IMG/VR virus record: IMGVR_UViG_3300015371_000112
Location: 1 to 33,333 of that record
DNA from: a virus
Reading direction: 5' to 3' (one strand)
DNA length: 33,333 nucleotides
The translations under genes were made by a program, and so were the position numbers. The notes beneath the pieces are model-generated. The model made no database searches. It worked only from the letters and a program-made list of their open reading frames with translations, and was not told where the DNA came from. Positions 5,805 through 14,340 of this stretch are shown here, one piece after another (the stretch's first letter is position 1; each line of letters opens with the position of its first letter).

Positions 5805-5939
5805 ATGGTTAATTTAACTATTTTCCTTAGACTTCTTGCCCTAGTTTTATTCTTTCTTGCATCAATAGGAGTTAATACAGGTAAAATTAACGCAATCGCC
5901 GCCGGATTGTTTTGTTGGTTACTCTCAGCGAGTATCTAA
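5805..5939 (+). CDS. small membrane protein, 44 aa
   Basis: ATG 5805 is preferred because the upstream part of this frame lies across the zinc-ribbon gene. The 44 residues are mostly hydrophobic: segment 1 at residues 5-21 (TIFLRLLALVLFFLASI), a short polar turn (GVNTGKIN), and segment 2 (AIAAGLFCWLLSASI). This hairpin of two membrane helices is like a holin or antiholin. Its stop abuts the ATG of the next gene. Whether it or the 5136 protein is the true holin cannot be decided here. Confidence 0.5.
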   Translation: MVNLTIFLRLLALVLFFLASIGVNTGKINAIAAGLFCWLLSASI

Positions 5940-7004
5940 ATGCCTGAAGATATAAAGAAAACTATTATCAGTAATTTTATACAGCCGCCAGGTTCGCCGG
6001 ATCTTCAAAATTATCCTGCGGGCAGATTTCCAAAAGAACCAACCACATCATTTCAGCAAGCCATTTCTCAAGGAAAAGATATTCTTACCAGAGCATATCT
6101 GAGTATGGTTGGAAGTTCACCAGAACAAGTCCAAGCAAACAATCAAGCCGGCCAAGCCTACAAGAACATAATTCCTGCGCCCGCGGGGATAGCTTATCAT
6201 GGTTCTCCTGCTATATTTGAAAACTTTAATCCTGAATTTATTGGAAGTGGTGAAGGCGCACAAGCATTTGGTCATGGACTATATTTTGCTGAAAATCCAA
6301 AAATAGCAGAAAACTATAGACGAAATTTAACTGGTGGATCTGGCGCTCTTAATTTTACTAAAGAAGGAAAAACTCTAGATCCTAATGTTGATAATTTAGA
6401 ACTTTTAAGGGAGTATTTTAAACCAGGAAATGTTATTAAAAGTTATAATGGCCAAGATAGAGTAGTAGCATTTCATGAAACACCAGAACAACCTTGGCAA
6501 TGGAGTGTCTCTGTTAGAGATATAAATCCAAAGACAGGAAAAGAAGGTCCACTTAGGGTCCATTCTACAACACCAAAAAGTCAAAATATAGAAGAAGTTT
6601 TAACTAGTCAAGGATGGAAAGCTAATAAGCCAGGTGCTACTTATACAGTAGATATTCCAGATGAGCATGTAGCTAAAATGATAGATTGGGATAAACCTTT
6701 AATAAAACAAAATCCAGAGGTATTAAAAGCTATTGACAAATCTGGTATTTTAGCTGAATATGAAAAATATAACCCTGATTTTAAAAAAGTAGTGACTGGT
6801 GAAGGTTTATACCGGCTTATTTCGACTGGAGGGACGCCGAAAGCAGGAAATATAGCAAATAAGGCAATGGCATCAGAGTATCTTAACTCAATAGGAATTC
6901 CTGGTATTAAATACTTTGATGCCTTTTCTCGTAAAGTTGGAGAGGGCAGTAGAAATTTAGTAGTTTTTGATCCTTCCATTATTAAAATGCTCAAAAGAGA
7001 CTAA
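5940..7004 (+). CDS. putative ADP-ribosyltransferase-like protein
   Basis: The 354-residue protein carries a C-terminal domain seen in many phage and prophage proteins that resembles the ADP-ribosyltransferase (ART) fold. YHGSP (86-90) would supply the NAD-binding His. GSGEGAQAFGHGLYFAENP (102-120) and Y126 fit the central strand-helix region. YTVDIPD (235-241), SIGIPGIKYFD (317-327) and RNLVVFD (338-344) complete the fold; E335 is a possible acidic catalytic residue. Residues 1-80 are a low-complexity, Pro/Gln-rich lead that could be a virion-association tail. ART enzymes transfer ADP-ribose from NAD to host proteins or RNA, as T4 Alt and ModA do. Its place immediately before the large terminase suggests late expression and perhaps packaging into the head. 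Activity is inferred. Confidence 0.6.
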   Translation: MPEDIKKTIISNFIQPPGSPDLQNYPAGRFPKEPTTSFQQAISQGKDILTRAYLSMVGSSPEQVQANNQAGQAYKNIIPAPAGIAYHGSPAIFENFNPEFIGSGEGAQAFGHGLYFAENPKIAENYRRNLTGGSGALNFTKEGKTLDPNVDNLELLREYFKPGNVIKSYNGQDRVVAFHETPEQPWQWSVSVRDINPKTGKEGPLRVHSTTPKSQNIEEVLTSQGWKANKPGATYTVDIPDEHVAKMIDWDKPLIKQNPEVLKAIDKSGILAEYEKYNPDFKKVVTGEGLYRLISTGGTPKAGNIANKAMASEYLNSIGIPGIKYFDAFSRKVGEGSRNLVVFDPSIIKMLKRD

Positions 7005-8546
7005 ATGAATCTAGATATTACATTTAGAAATCCAGAACAAGAAATTCATTACTTCTCTCGCGCCCGCGATAATAGATTTGGCGGAGGATTTGGTAATGGA
7101 AAAACCTATTCCGCGTGCCAACGTGCTCTTACGCATTTAATGTTGTTTCCTGGTTACAGAGTCGCATTTTGTAGACAAGTCTACAAGAATCTTAGATCTT
7201 CAACTATGCAGACGTTTTTTAAAGTCTGTCCAGCTGATTTTATTCTGCGTCATGATGAACAATTCGGTATTACAATCTTTATTAACGGTTCGATTGCCTT
7301 TTGGCTTCATCTTGATAATATGGATGAAGCGACAGCCAAAGGGTTTGAAATAAATGCACTTATAATAGATCAGGCTGAAGAAGTTGAAGAATCTATCTAC
7401 TTATTAATGGATGCTCGCGTTGGTCGTTGGGATAAAGTAACCATTCCACAATATCTAATCGACGCCGCTTTAGCGGCAGGGACGCCGTGGCCCAAACATC
7501 CAAAATGGGGAAACTATTTATCTCATAACTATGTAGATATTCTCGACAATCCTTCAGATGATGACTTCCATTGGACCACTCGTTTCTTTGATGACGATTC
7601 CATAGAAAGGTTGCCGACTTGTTTTAATGTCGTCCGTAAAACAGATGACGACATGAACGACCCTAAAACTATTGCTAAGATATTAAATCGCGATAAAGAA
7701 TGGGTTGATAAATATTATTACGGAAAGAAAGTCCGTTCTGGTGCTATGATACACTCCGTCCTACCGGACTCCGTGATAAAGCCAAGTGACTTAAATCGTA
7801 TTATTTTTGAAGAACTTATAAAGAAGATTCGTACCAAGGCCGGTTTATACCGGACTTTAGATCATGGCGATTCCGCTCCAACAGCAGTCGGATTTGGTGC
7901 GGCGTTGAATGGAATTCATATAATGTTCGGTGAATACTATCTTCCAAATGAAATCATTTCATATCATCGCCAAAATATTCATGATATTTCAATTGAACTC
8001 GCAGGTTCGCAGAATCTAGAAAACTTTCTTGATTATGCCGATCCTTCCATCTTTAAAATGTCTCCTCAAAAAGGGGGAGAAAGATGGACTGTAGCCCAAG
8101 AATATTCTGATACTGAAGCTATAACTTCTCCGCCATTTTATTGGAGTAGAGCAGATAACAATGAAATGGCAACGCGAAATAGAATAAGTGAACTTTTAAG
8201 ACCATCTTCAAAGTTCATTCATCCCATAACGGGAGTTTCTCCTGCGCCTGGCCTTTACTTTATTCTTTCTGATACTCAGATTTGGCCCCACGGTGTTCAT
8301 AATATCCTGCTTGAAACTCAAAAGCAACGTAAAGCTCTTCTTGGTGAAATAAACGGCAAAAAGTATTATTCTGACGACAGAGCCGAAGGTGTAGCTGATC
8401 ATGGTTATGATACTTTAAGATACTATGTAGCCGCGCATGGCGCGGGCTTTGTAGAACCAACTAAGAAAGCGCCTAGAAACAGTTTCGCTACATTTAATAG
8501 AATATGGAAAATGCGCAAACAATATATGGGAGAGTTACATGGCTAG
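7005..8546 (+). CDS. terminase large subunit
   Basis: The 513-residue ATP-driven DNA-packaging motor and headful nuclease. The ATPase part has a Walker A-type GGGFGNGKT (26-34) and Walker B LIIDQAEE (119-126). The C-terminal RNase H-like nuclease has acidic residues in LDHGDSAPTA (285-294), E310 in IMFGEYY, and D343/D346 in LDYADPS. Length is typical. It starts directly after the ART-like gene's stop and overlaps the portal gene by eight bases. It works with the portal and a small terminase, possibly the protein at 2181. Confidence 0.9.
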   Translation: MNLDITFRNPEQEIHYFSRARDNRFGGGFGNGKTYSACQRALTHLMLFPGYRVAFCRQVYKNLRSSTMQTFFKVCPADFILRHDEQFGITIFINGSIAFWLHLDNMDEATAKGFEINALIIDQAEEVEESIYLLMDARVGRWDKVTIPQYLIDAALAAGTPWPKHPKWGNYLSHNYVDILDNPSDDDFHWTTRFFDDDSIERLPTCFNVVRKTDDDMNDPKTIAKILNRDKEWVDKYYYGKKVRSGAMIHSVLPDSVIKPSDLNRIIFEELIKKIRTKAGLYRTLDHGDSAPTAVGFGAALNGIHIMFGEYYLPNEIISYHRQNIHDISIELAGSQNLENFLDYADPSIFKMSPQKGGERWTVAQEYSDTEAITSPPFYWSRADNNEMATRNRISELLRPSSKFIHPITGVSPAPGLYFILSDTQIWPHGVHNILLETQKQRKALLGEINGKKYYSDDRAEGVADHGYDTLRYYVAAHGAGFVEPTKKAPRNSFATFNRIWKMRKQYMGELHG

Positions 8547-10419
8547 AACACGAAGTAATTCTTATAGTCTAGCCAAAGAAAGTCCCTGGTCCCTTCGCAT
8601 AAGAAATGCCCAGCGTTATTATGAAACTTGGTCTAATGAATATAAATGTAATGAGCTAGAACAATATTATAAGGGAAAGCAACACCGTGGGCGAATAGAT
8701 TTAATCACTGGTCGCAGGCCATATACTTTAAATATGGTTTACGCTACGATTAGACGTAAAATAGCTAATATAATCTACACTTATCCTGAATATGCTATTG
8801 ACCCAAGACCAGGAATGATGGACTGGAATCAAGATTTTGCTATAAGAAGCGCGTCTACAAAACAAGATGCTTTAAATACAATAGTTCAAAATCCCAATTT
8901 TGGCTTTGTTCGTACAACAAAAAAAGCCGCATTAGACGCTTTCTTCAGGTTTGCTGTAGTTGAAGTTGGATATTCAGCAAATATAATGAATCCTTTATGG
9001 GATGAAAAAGATGCAGAAAAGAATGAGCAAATCACCGAAGGTGAACGAATTTATGCTAAATGGATTCCAGCGCGCCGTTTTCGCGTTTCCATGTCTGATG
9101 ATGTGGAATTGAGAAACTGTAACTGGTGCGGCTATTATGAATGGATTCCACAGGAAACATTACAAAACACCAAAGGAATAGATTTCCCTAAAACATATGC
9201 ACAGCAATATTATTCTGTGGACTTTGCTGATCCTACCGCTTACTTTAACACTGTTGAAGGAAATGCTGCTGATAAAGCTTCAATCTCAAAAGAAGTCTTA
9301 GATGCGGCGCGTAAGGGAACTCTTTGTAAAGTCTGGCATATAGCAGATAATATCGAAGATAAACGACTCCTTCTTTTAGACGGAAACTTTGAAACTCTAT
9401 TTGAAAAGCCAATGGAGCGTATCCCTTTTAAAACCCACAGGGTTGATGAAGTTTTAGAAGGTTGGTATCCTGTGCCACCTGTGTGGCATTGGTTGAGTTC
9501 TCAAGATGAAATAAATGAATCCAGAGAACAAATGCGACGTTATCGTCGTAGATTTAATAGAAAGTTTGAATATGATAAAGGTTCTTTAGATCCTGATGAA
9601 GTAGACAAATTTACATTAGATGAAGACGGAACTTTAATTCAAGTTAAAAAGAGACCGCCTGATGGCGGACCTGCGATACGAAGTATTCAGAATCCTGAAA
9701 TTGGACCAACCATTGCAGAAGGACTTATAGCATCAAAAGATGATTGGAATATTGTAACTGGAAATGCTATTGCAAGAGGTCGTCCAAGTGATCGTCAGAC
9801 TGCAACTGCAACTAAAAAACAAGCATCAGATGAAATTATAGTTGAGAATGCGGAGCAGGTAGACTTTAGTATTTTCATGTGCGAGATTGGACGTGAAATA
9901 TTACTTCAAGCTGGTGAAAACTTGAGTCAGGGAATGTGGATAAAGATGACAGCAGACCCGGCGGAAAATAATGATATTCTTGAAGAAATTCAACAAAATG
10001 TTCCTGTCTTTAGATATATCAAAAATCAAGATATTGCAGATGGATATGATTTTGATGTTAAACTAAGTATCAATAATGCTTCTCCAGATCAAATGCAAGC
10101 TCAGGAAGTTGCATTTACGAAATTCCTAGCTCTTGTAACTCAATTCCCTATGGTAGCATTATCACCAACACTTATAAGAGAAACTGCTTATAGAGTAAAT
10201 TATAGAAATGAAAAAGTGATTAGACAAATGCAGCAAATGGCCCTATTACAGATGGCCGAAAAAGCCAGTGCCGCTGGTCAATCTTTACCTATGGCAGCAA
10301 TGAATGGTAATGGAAACGGCGCTGGTGTAAATTCTGGAAATATGGCTAAAGGAATTGCACAGCAAGGACAACCAAACTCGGTAGACGAAATTCAAAGTCA
10401 GTTAATGAATCAGGGGTAA
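8539..10419 (+). CDS. portal protein
   Basis: The 626-residue protein follows the terminase with an 8-base overlap and precedes the scaffold and capsid genes, the standard portal position. Sequence features fit: an N-terminal YKGKQHRG region, a helical core with a basic stretch (REQMRRYRRRFNRKF), the stem-like VKKRPPDGG region, and a Gln/Met/Gly-rich C-terminus. The portal forms the twelve-subunit ring at the head vertex through which DNA enters and leaves, and it docks the terminase. Length fits short-tailed phages. The C-terminal 60 residues are low complexity. Confidence 0.85.
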   Translation: MARTRSNSYSLAKESPWSLRIRNAQRYYETWSNEYKCNELEQYYKGKQHRGRIDLITGRRPYTLNMVYATIRRKIANIIYTYPEYAIDPRPGMMDWNQDFAIRSASTKQDALNTIVQNPNFGFVRTTKKAALDAFFRFAVVEVGYSANIMNPLWDEKDAEKNEQITEGERIYAKWIPARRFRVSMSDDVELRNCNWCGYYEWIPQETLQNTKGIDFPKTYAQQYYSVDFADPTAYFNTVEGNAADKASISKEVLDAARKGTLCKVWHIADNIEDKRLLLLDGNFETLFEKPMERIPFKTHRVDEVLEGWYPVPPVWHWLSSQDEINESREQMRRYRRRFNRKFEYDKGSLDPDEVDKFTLDEDGTLIQVKKRPPDGGPAIRSIQNPEIGPTIAEGLIASKDDWNIVTGNAIARGRPSDRQTATATKKQASDEIIVENAEQVDFSIFMCEIGREILLQAGENLSQGMWIKMTADPAENNDILEEIQQNVPVFRYIKNQDIADGYDFDVKLSINNASPDQMQAQEVAFTKFLALVTQFPMVALSPTLIRETAYRVNYRNEKVIRQMQQMALLQMAEKASAAGQSLPMAAMNGNGNGAGVNSGNMAKGIAQQGQPNSVDEIQSQLMNQG

Positions 10420-10421
10420 AT

Positions 10422-10586
10422 ATGATAGTTAAAAGTAATGGTGGTTATCAAGTGAAATCTGAAGGCGGAAAAAACCTTTCTAAAAAAGGTTTAAGTAAAG
10501 GTGCAGCTAAGAAGAGACTTCAACAAGTTGAATATTTCAAACACAAAGTAGCAGGTAACGCTGCTATGGCTTACGCTAAAAAGTAA
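10422..10586 (+). CDS. small basic protein, 54 aa
   Basis: A short frame between portal and scaffold. The 54 residues start MIVKSNGGYQVKSEGGKNLS and contain AAKKRLQQVEYFKH (residues 28-41), a pattern I have seen in short phage proteins next to portal genes. It is strongly basic and Gly/Lys-rich, with no membrane segment. It might contact DNA or the portal, but no function is established. An AAGGAGA site for the next gene begins inside its stop. Confidence 0.6.
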   Translation: MIVKSNGGYQVKSEGGKNLSKKGLSKGAAKKRLQQVEYFKHKVAGNAAMAYAKK

Positions 10587-10597
10587 AGGAGACGTTA

Positions 10598-11527
10598 ATG
10601 AATAGAATCTATACTTTACATGGGGTTGGCCCTTATTTTGATTCTAAACAAGAAGAAAATAAGGAACAAAAAGAAGAGAAACAAGAAGAGAAAAAAGAAG
10701 AAAAGAAAGAAACCTTCGAGGAGATAGCGGCGCGGATTGCCAAAGAACAAGGTCTAACAGAAGACCCAGAAAAAGAAGACGACAAAGAAGAGAAAGAAGA
10801 CGAAAATAAAGAAGAGGAAAAAGAAGAGGAAGAGCTTAATGCAGAAGCCCTTGATCAAGCCAAACAATTATATAAACTTTTAAATGATCCTAAGACTGCA
10901 TTGCAGGCTCTTGATATTCTTGCCAAGACTGCGGGCTTTAAGTTAGCTGAGATAAAAGAGGTTCCTAAAGAAGAAAAGAAAGAGATCATTAAGTCTATTA
11001 AAGATATAGTAAAAGAACGTCTTGGCACGAAAATTCCATTTCTTTCTGATGATCTTGGAGCCACATTAGAAGAAGTTATAAAAGAAGGTATTGAACGTGG
11101 CACAAAAGAACTTAAAGAAACTGTGGCCCAAGAAAAACAAGAAAGACTTCAAAAAGAACTTCTTACTACATTTGAAACGGTCGTAGCTAGCTATGATGGA
11201 GTAACTGAAGCTGTCCTTAAAGAAGTTACAGCTATTCAGCAAAGAAAAGAAGTCATTCCTGGCGAAATGGTTCCAGATAAGTATTTCAAAGTCTGTTTGG
11301 CTTTAGCCGCAGAAAATCTTGGGGTTTCTATAACGAAAAAGGGGACTCCACAACAAAAATCATCTGAAAAGAAGCCTGCGAAGCAAGTTGATCCTTTACA
11401 GCAACTTGCTGCAAAGAAAAATCTCACGCACAAGGAAGGCTTGAAAACCACTCAAGTCAAGACCATGAAAGATGCAATTGATTTAGCCGCAGAGCAGATC
11501 GAAAGTCAATTTGCAGGAAAAACATAG
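10598..11527 (+). CDS. putative scaffolding protein
   Basis: The 309-residue product lies between portal and major capsid genes, where the scaffold is normally encoded. It is extremely rich in Glu and Lys over residues 18-80, strongly helical and coiled-coil-like, and ends in a Gln/Lys-rich helical tail. These are typical scaffold properties: it would guide capsid assembly and leave or be removed before packaging. It has a strong ribosome-binding site (AAGGAGA). Low sequence complexity prevents a firmer family call. Confidence 0.7.
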   Translation: MNRIYTLHGVGPYFDSKQEENKEQKEEKQEEKKEEKKETFEEIAARIAKEQGLTEDPEKEDDKEEKEDENKEEEKEEEELNAEALDQAKQLYKLLNDPKTALQALDILAKTAGFKLAEIKEVPKEEKKEIIKSIKDIVKERLGTKIPFLSDDLGATLEEVIKEGIERGTKELKETVAQEKQERLQKELLTTFETVVASYDGVTEAVLKEVTAIQQRKEVIPGEMVPDKYFKVCLALAAENLGVSITKKGTPQQKSSEKKPAKQVDPLQQLAAKKNLTHKEGLKTTQVKTMKDAIDLAAEQIESQFAGKT

Positions 11528-11538
11528 AGGAAAGAAAG

Positions 11539-12750
11539 ATGACGAGAAAAGAAGCGGCGTTTGGCCTACTTCGATTCTTCACCTTTTCAGCCCTTCAACT
11601 ATATTCTCTCTATCTAATATTGCATGGTTCTTGGTCTCATGGAATTTTAATCGCCACGATCACTTTTGGTGATACGGCAGCTCCTTCAAATATTGCAATC
11701 TATTTTGATTCTCTTTTCACACAAAGTCTTTCTAACTATCGCGATTCCATGATTGATAATATCGGCGCGGCCAATGCTTTCCTGCATAAACTTCTTGCAA
11801 GTGATATGTATGAAAGTACAGACGGTGGAACATACATTCAAGAACAACTTATGTATGCTCTTTCACCTATGGAAAGTTACGATGGATATGATGAACTTTC
11901 TACGGCAACCACAGATGGAATCACGGAAGCCCAATTTCAATGGTGTCAATTAGCTACGCCCGTTTCCTATTCAATGAAGGAAATCATTCAAAATAGGAGA
12001 CGGATTACTGATCTTGTGAAGACCAAGATGACTCAAATGAACATGGGTATTCAAGAAGGATGGGCCACCCATTTCATGCAGGGATCAGGAAACGGCGCGC
12101 TTGAAACGGCAAAGGTGAATGCCATAAATGGTTCATCTTCAGTAAATCCTCTTCCTTTGTTGGTCAAATTTGACCCTACAACAGCTACTTCTATTGGAAA
12201 TATCGCCCAGAATACCTATACTTGGTGGAGAAATCGTACCAAGACAGCTTCCATTACTAGTTCTAGCAATGGGGCCGCGTTCATGGCTGAATGGATGAAT
12301 ATTTTCAATACTTGTTCTTTAGGAACAGGAGGTCCACCAGATATTTGTCTTTGTGACCAAATTACATTTGAATTATGTTCTTTGGCCTTGTGGGACAAAT
12401 ATCGTCAAACTTCTTCAGATCAGAATTTTCCCTTCACCAATATTCGTCTACCTTTTGGAGATGGTAAATCTTTAGTTGTTTTGGATGACAAAGTTCCTGA
12501 CGTTTATACTGGAGTTACATCTACTGCAACATATGGAACGATGTATCTTCTGAACTCCAAGTTCTTCAAAATCCGTCCAATTGAAGGTCGTGATTTTGAA
12601 ATGTTGACTGATGAAAATGGTAAAACCTTTGCCAAGCCAGTAAACCAAGATGCTCGAATTGGTCATTGCGCTTGGATGGGACAAACCACCATCAACCAAA
12701 GAAGAAAACAGGGGGTCTGGGGCAAGATACCTAGAGCTTTAACCCTGTAA
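11539..12750 (+). CDS. major capsid protein
   Basis: The 403-residue protein is assigned by position (after portal and scaffold, before a decoration-like gene) and by its sequence. 'AIYFDSLFTQSLSNYRDSMI' (residues 53-72) and a long E-loop-type middle rich in Gly, Ser and Thr are capsid-like, as are the C-terminal strands (KSLVVLDDKVPDVY; MYLLNSKFFKIRPIEGRDFEM). ATG 11539 is supported by GAGGAAAG upstream. The start gives an unusual hydrophobic N-terminus (residues 7-30); the only in-frame alternative near it, TTG 11620, lacks a ribosome-binding site. It is followed by a large inverted repeat. Confidence 0.8.
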   Translation: MTRKEAAFGLLRFFTFSALQLYSLYLILHGSWSHGILIATITFGDTAAPSNIAIYFDSLFTQSLSNYRDSMIDNIGAANAFLHKLLASDMYESTDGGTYIQEQLMYALSPMESYDGYDELSTATTDGITEAQFQWCQLATPVSYSMKEIIQNRRRITDLVKTKMTQMNMGIQEGWATHFMQGSGNGALETAKVNAINGSSSVNPLPLLVKFDPTTATSIGNIAQNTYTWWRNRTKTASITSSSNGAAFMAEWMNIFNTCSLGTGGPPDICLCDQITFELCSLALWDKYRQTSSDQNFPFTNIRLPFGDGKSLVVLDDKVPDVYTGVTSTATYGTMYLLNSKFFKIRPIEGRDFEMLTDENGKTFAKPVNQDARIGHCAWMGQTTINQRRKQGVWGKIPRALTL

Positions 12751-12758
12751 AAGATCCA

Positions 12759-12862
12759 AGAGACGAATTGGATTGGGGAGAGGGTACGCTAGGCCACTTT
12801 TTATTCAACGGGTAAAAAGATGGTCTTTCTCCTTCCCTCTCCCCTTCAAATGAGAGACGAAT
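12759..12862 (+). promoter_or_regulatory. nested inverted repeat flanked by direct repeats
   Basis: GGGGAGAGGG (12775-12784) and CCCTCTCCCC (12835-12844) form a perfect 10-bp stem around a 50-base loop. That loop contains an inner hairpin: GGCCACTTTTTA (12792-12803) pairs with TAAAAAG-a-TGGTC (12813-12825) with one bulge. AGAGACGAAT occurs at both edges (12759-12768 and 12853-12862). It lies between the capsid gene and the next structural gene. It could be an mRNA processing or stability element, or a partial terminator that lowers expression of later genes. A small insertion bounded by target duplications is also possible. Confidence 0.65.
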
Positions 12863-12884
12863 CATTTAAGAAGGAAAGGGAAAA

Positions 12885-13439
12885 ATGAGATTTAAAGTTG
12901 CTGGAAATAAGAAGGATGTTCTAGCTGTTGTAGTGAAAAGTGCAGATACGATTACAATTCCATCTGGCGCGCCAGTATTTCTTGCTGCAAATGGAACAAA
13001 TGATGGATTGGCAGTGGTCTCTGCAAACAATCTAGCCACGGCGTTATTGGGAAACTTTTTCGGTTTTGCAACAGCAGATATTGCACCATCTGCTTATGGA
13101 GAATCACAAGTCTTTGGGTTTTTTGAAACTGCAAGACTTCGTGTTACAACAAGAGCGGATTCTACATCTACTTGGGCCAGTTACGCCGCCGGTTCAATAG
13201 GGCAGCCAATGGCTAGTTTTGTTAGTGGTACTGGCGGAGCCGCTGGTTCAACTATGGCTGATCATGCAATGAGTATAAGTGCGGCGACTGCTGTATTTTC
13301 TGTTAACCAACAAATACGGCTAATGGCAACATATGCTTCACAGACGACTCAGGCTTCAAGTCTTGTAGGTGGTTTAGTTACAGATGCATCTTGTACTGCT
13401 TCTGTAACTTCAGTAAAAGTCTTTGTTCGTTGTATGTAA
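12885..13439 (+). CDS. putative head decoration / minor structural protein
   Basis: The 184-residue protein follows the capsid gene and has a very strong ribosome-binding site (AAGGAAAGGG). Sequence is Gly/Ala/Ser/Thr-rich and mostly beta (ADTITIPSGAPVFLAANGTN; QQIRLMATYASQ; VTSVKVFVRCM), with no enzyme motif, as in capsid decoration proteins that stud the head surface. It is isolated by structured DNA on both sides (12759-12862 and 13458-13534), which suggests its mRNA level or stability is set separately, as would suit a high-copy virion protein. Specific function is inferred from position. Confidence 0.6.
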   Translation: MRFKVAGNKKDVLAVVVKSADTITIPSGAPVFLAANGTNDGLAVVSANNLATALLGNFFGFATADIAPSAYGESQVFGFFETARLRVTTRADSTSTWASYAAGSIGQPMASFVSGTGGAAGSTMADHAMSISAATAVFSVNQQIRLMATYASQTTQASSLVGGLVTDASCTASVTSVKVFVRCM

Positions 13440-13457
13440 ACTTCAACTTTTAAAGAT

Positions 13458-13534
13458 CGGGGCCGCATAAGTCAAAAGTGCTTTCTTAATCTCCTCCATC
13501 CTTGGTGGAAAGTAAAGCATTTGCGGCGGTCCCG
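13458..13534 (+). promoter_or_regulatory. long imperfect hairpin
   Basis: The stretch between the decoration-like and glycosyltransferase genes folds on itself at three levels. CGGG-GCCGCA (13458-13467) pairs with TGCGGC-ggt-CCCG (13522-13534). TGCTTT (13479-13484) pairs with AAAGCA (13514-13519). CCATC pairs with GGTGG around CTT (13496-13508). The last stem ends 13 bases before ATG 13548. It lacks the T-run of an intrinsic terminator, so processing, partial termination or translational control is more likely. Confidence 0.55.
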
Positions 13535-13547
13535 AATTAAGGAAATT

Positions 13548-14339
13548 ATGAGAATCTTCGTACTTGTAAATACACTTCAAAATGTTAGTTCATTTGTATA
13601 CTCAAACCATATTCACTTTTTTGTGGAAACTGTAAAAAATCATCCTGAGATTGAATTTAGATTCTTTACTCCGCATAGAATGTCAATAGATATGGCAAGA
13701 AATCAATCTGCTGTAATGGCTTTACAGACAGAATCAGATTATTTAATGTTTATAGATGATGACGTCTTGATCCCATCCAACACGATGGATTTGCTCTTAA
13801 AAGCTAATAAAGATGTAGTCGCCGGGCTTGTAATGATACGCGGTTATCCTTTTAATGTTATGACTTTTAGATGGGAAAACCCAGAAGAAGAAAATCTCGT
13901 CTTGCGACGACTAACAAACTATAATGATATTCCCTTAATAGAATCGTGTACCGAAGGTCACGATAGATTTAAACTGGACTGCATAAAATGTAGGACCGAA
14001 GGTAAACTTCAAGAAGTTGTAGACTGCATTGCAGTTGGATTCTCTTGTTGTTTAATAAACACGGATGTGTTAAAGCCATTGGAACCTCCATACTTTTTAA
14101 CTTCAAAGTTTCATACAGAAGACATTTACTTTTGTTTGAAATTACAAGGACTTGATCCTATTCCAAGTGTCGCATTTCATACAGGAGTTAAATGCGGACA
14201 CCTTTTAAATCCTGAGCCTATTGAGTGGGCAAATCGAGCAGTTATGAAAGACCTTTATGCTCCTATAGCAGAACGAAACTTTAAACGTGGGCAAGAATGG
14301 ATAGATCAATGCCTGACGGCATTAAATGCACCAAAATAA
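13548..14339 (+). CDS. glycosyltransferase family 2-like
   Basis: I chose ATG 13548 because AAGGAAA lies just upstream; an ATG-less extension to 13521 would run into the hairpin. The 263-residue protein has a GT-A fold signature: MARNQSAVMAL (49-59), LMFIDDDVLIPS (66-77) with the metal-binding DDD at 70-72, KANKDVVAGLV (85-95), and HTEDIYFCLKL (189-199) holding the catalytic-base-like ED. It would transfer a sugar from a nucleotide sugar to an unknown acceptor. A Cys/His cluster (residues 134-160: C134, H138, C145, C148, C160) may bind zinc. It and the next methyltransferase gene form an insertion inside the structural genes. Confidence 0.7.
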   Translation: MRIFVLVNTLQNVSSFVYSNHIHFFVETVKNHPEIEFRFFTPHRMSIDMARNQSAVMALQTESDYLMFIDDDVLIPSNTMDLLLKANKDVVAGLVMIRGYPFNVMTFRWENPEEENLVLRRLTNYNDIPLIESCTEGHDRFKLDCIKCRTEGKLQEVVDCIAVGFSCCLINTDVLKPLEPPYFLTSKFHTEDIYFCLKLQGLDPIPSVAFHTGVKCGHLLNPEPIEWANRAVMKDLYAPIAERNFKRGQEWIDQCLTALNAPK

Positions 14340-14340
14340 T

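Noticed and set aside
9985-10420. Portal C-terminus as a fused separate protein
   Set aside because: The frame and composition run on without a break; a Gln/Gly-rich tail is common in portal proteins.
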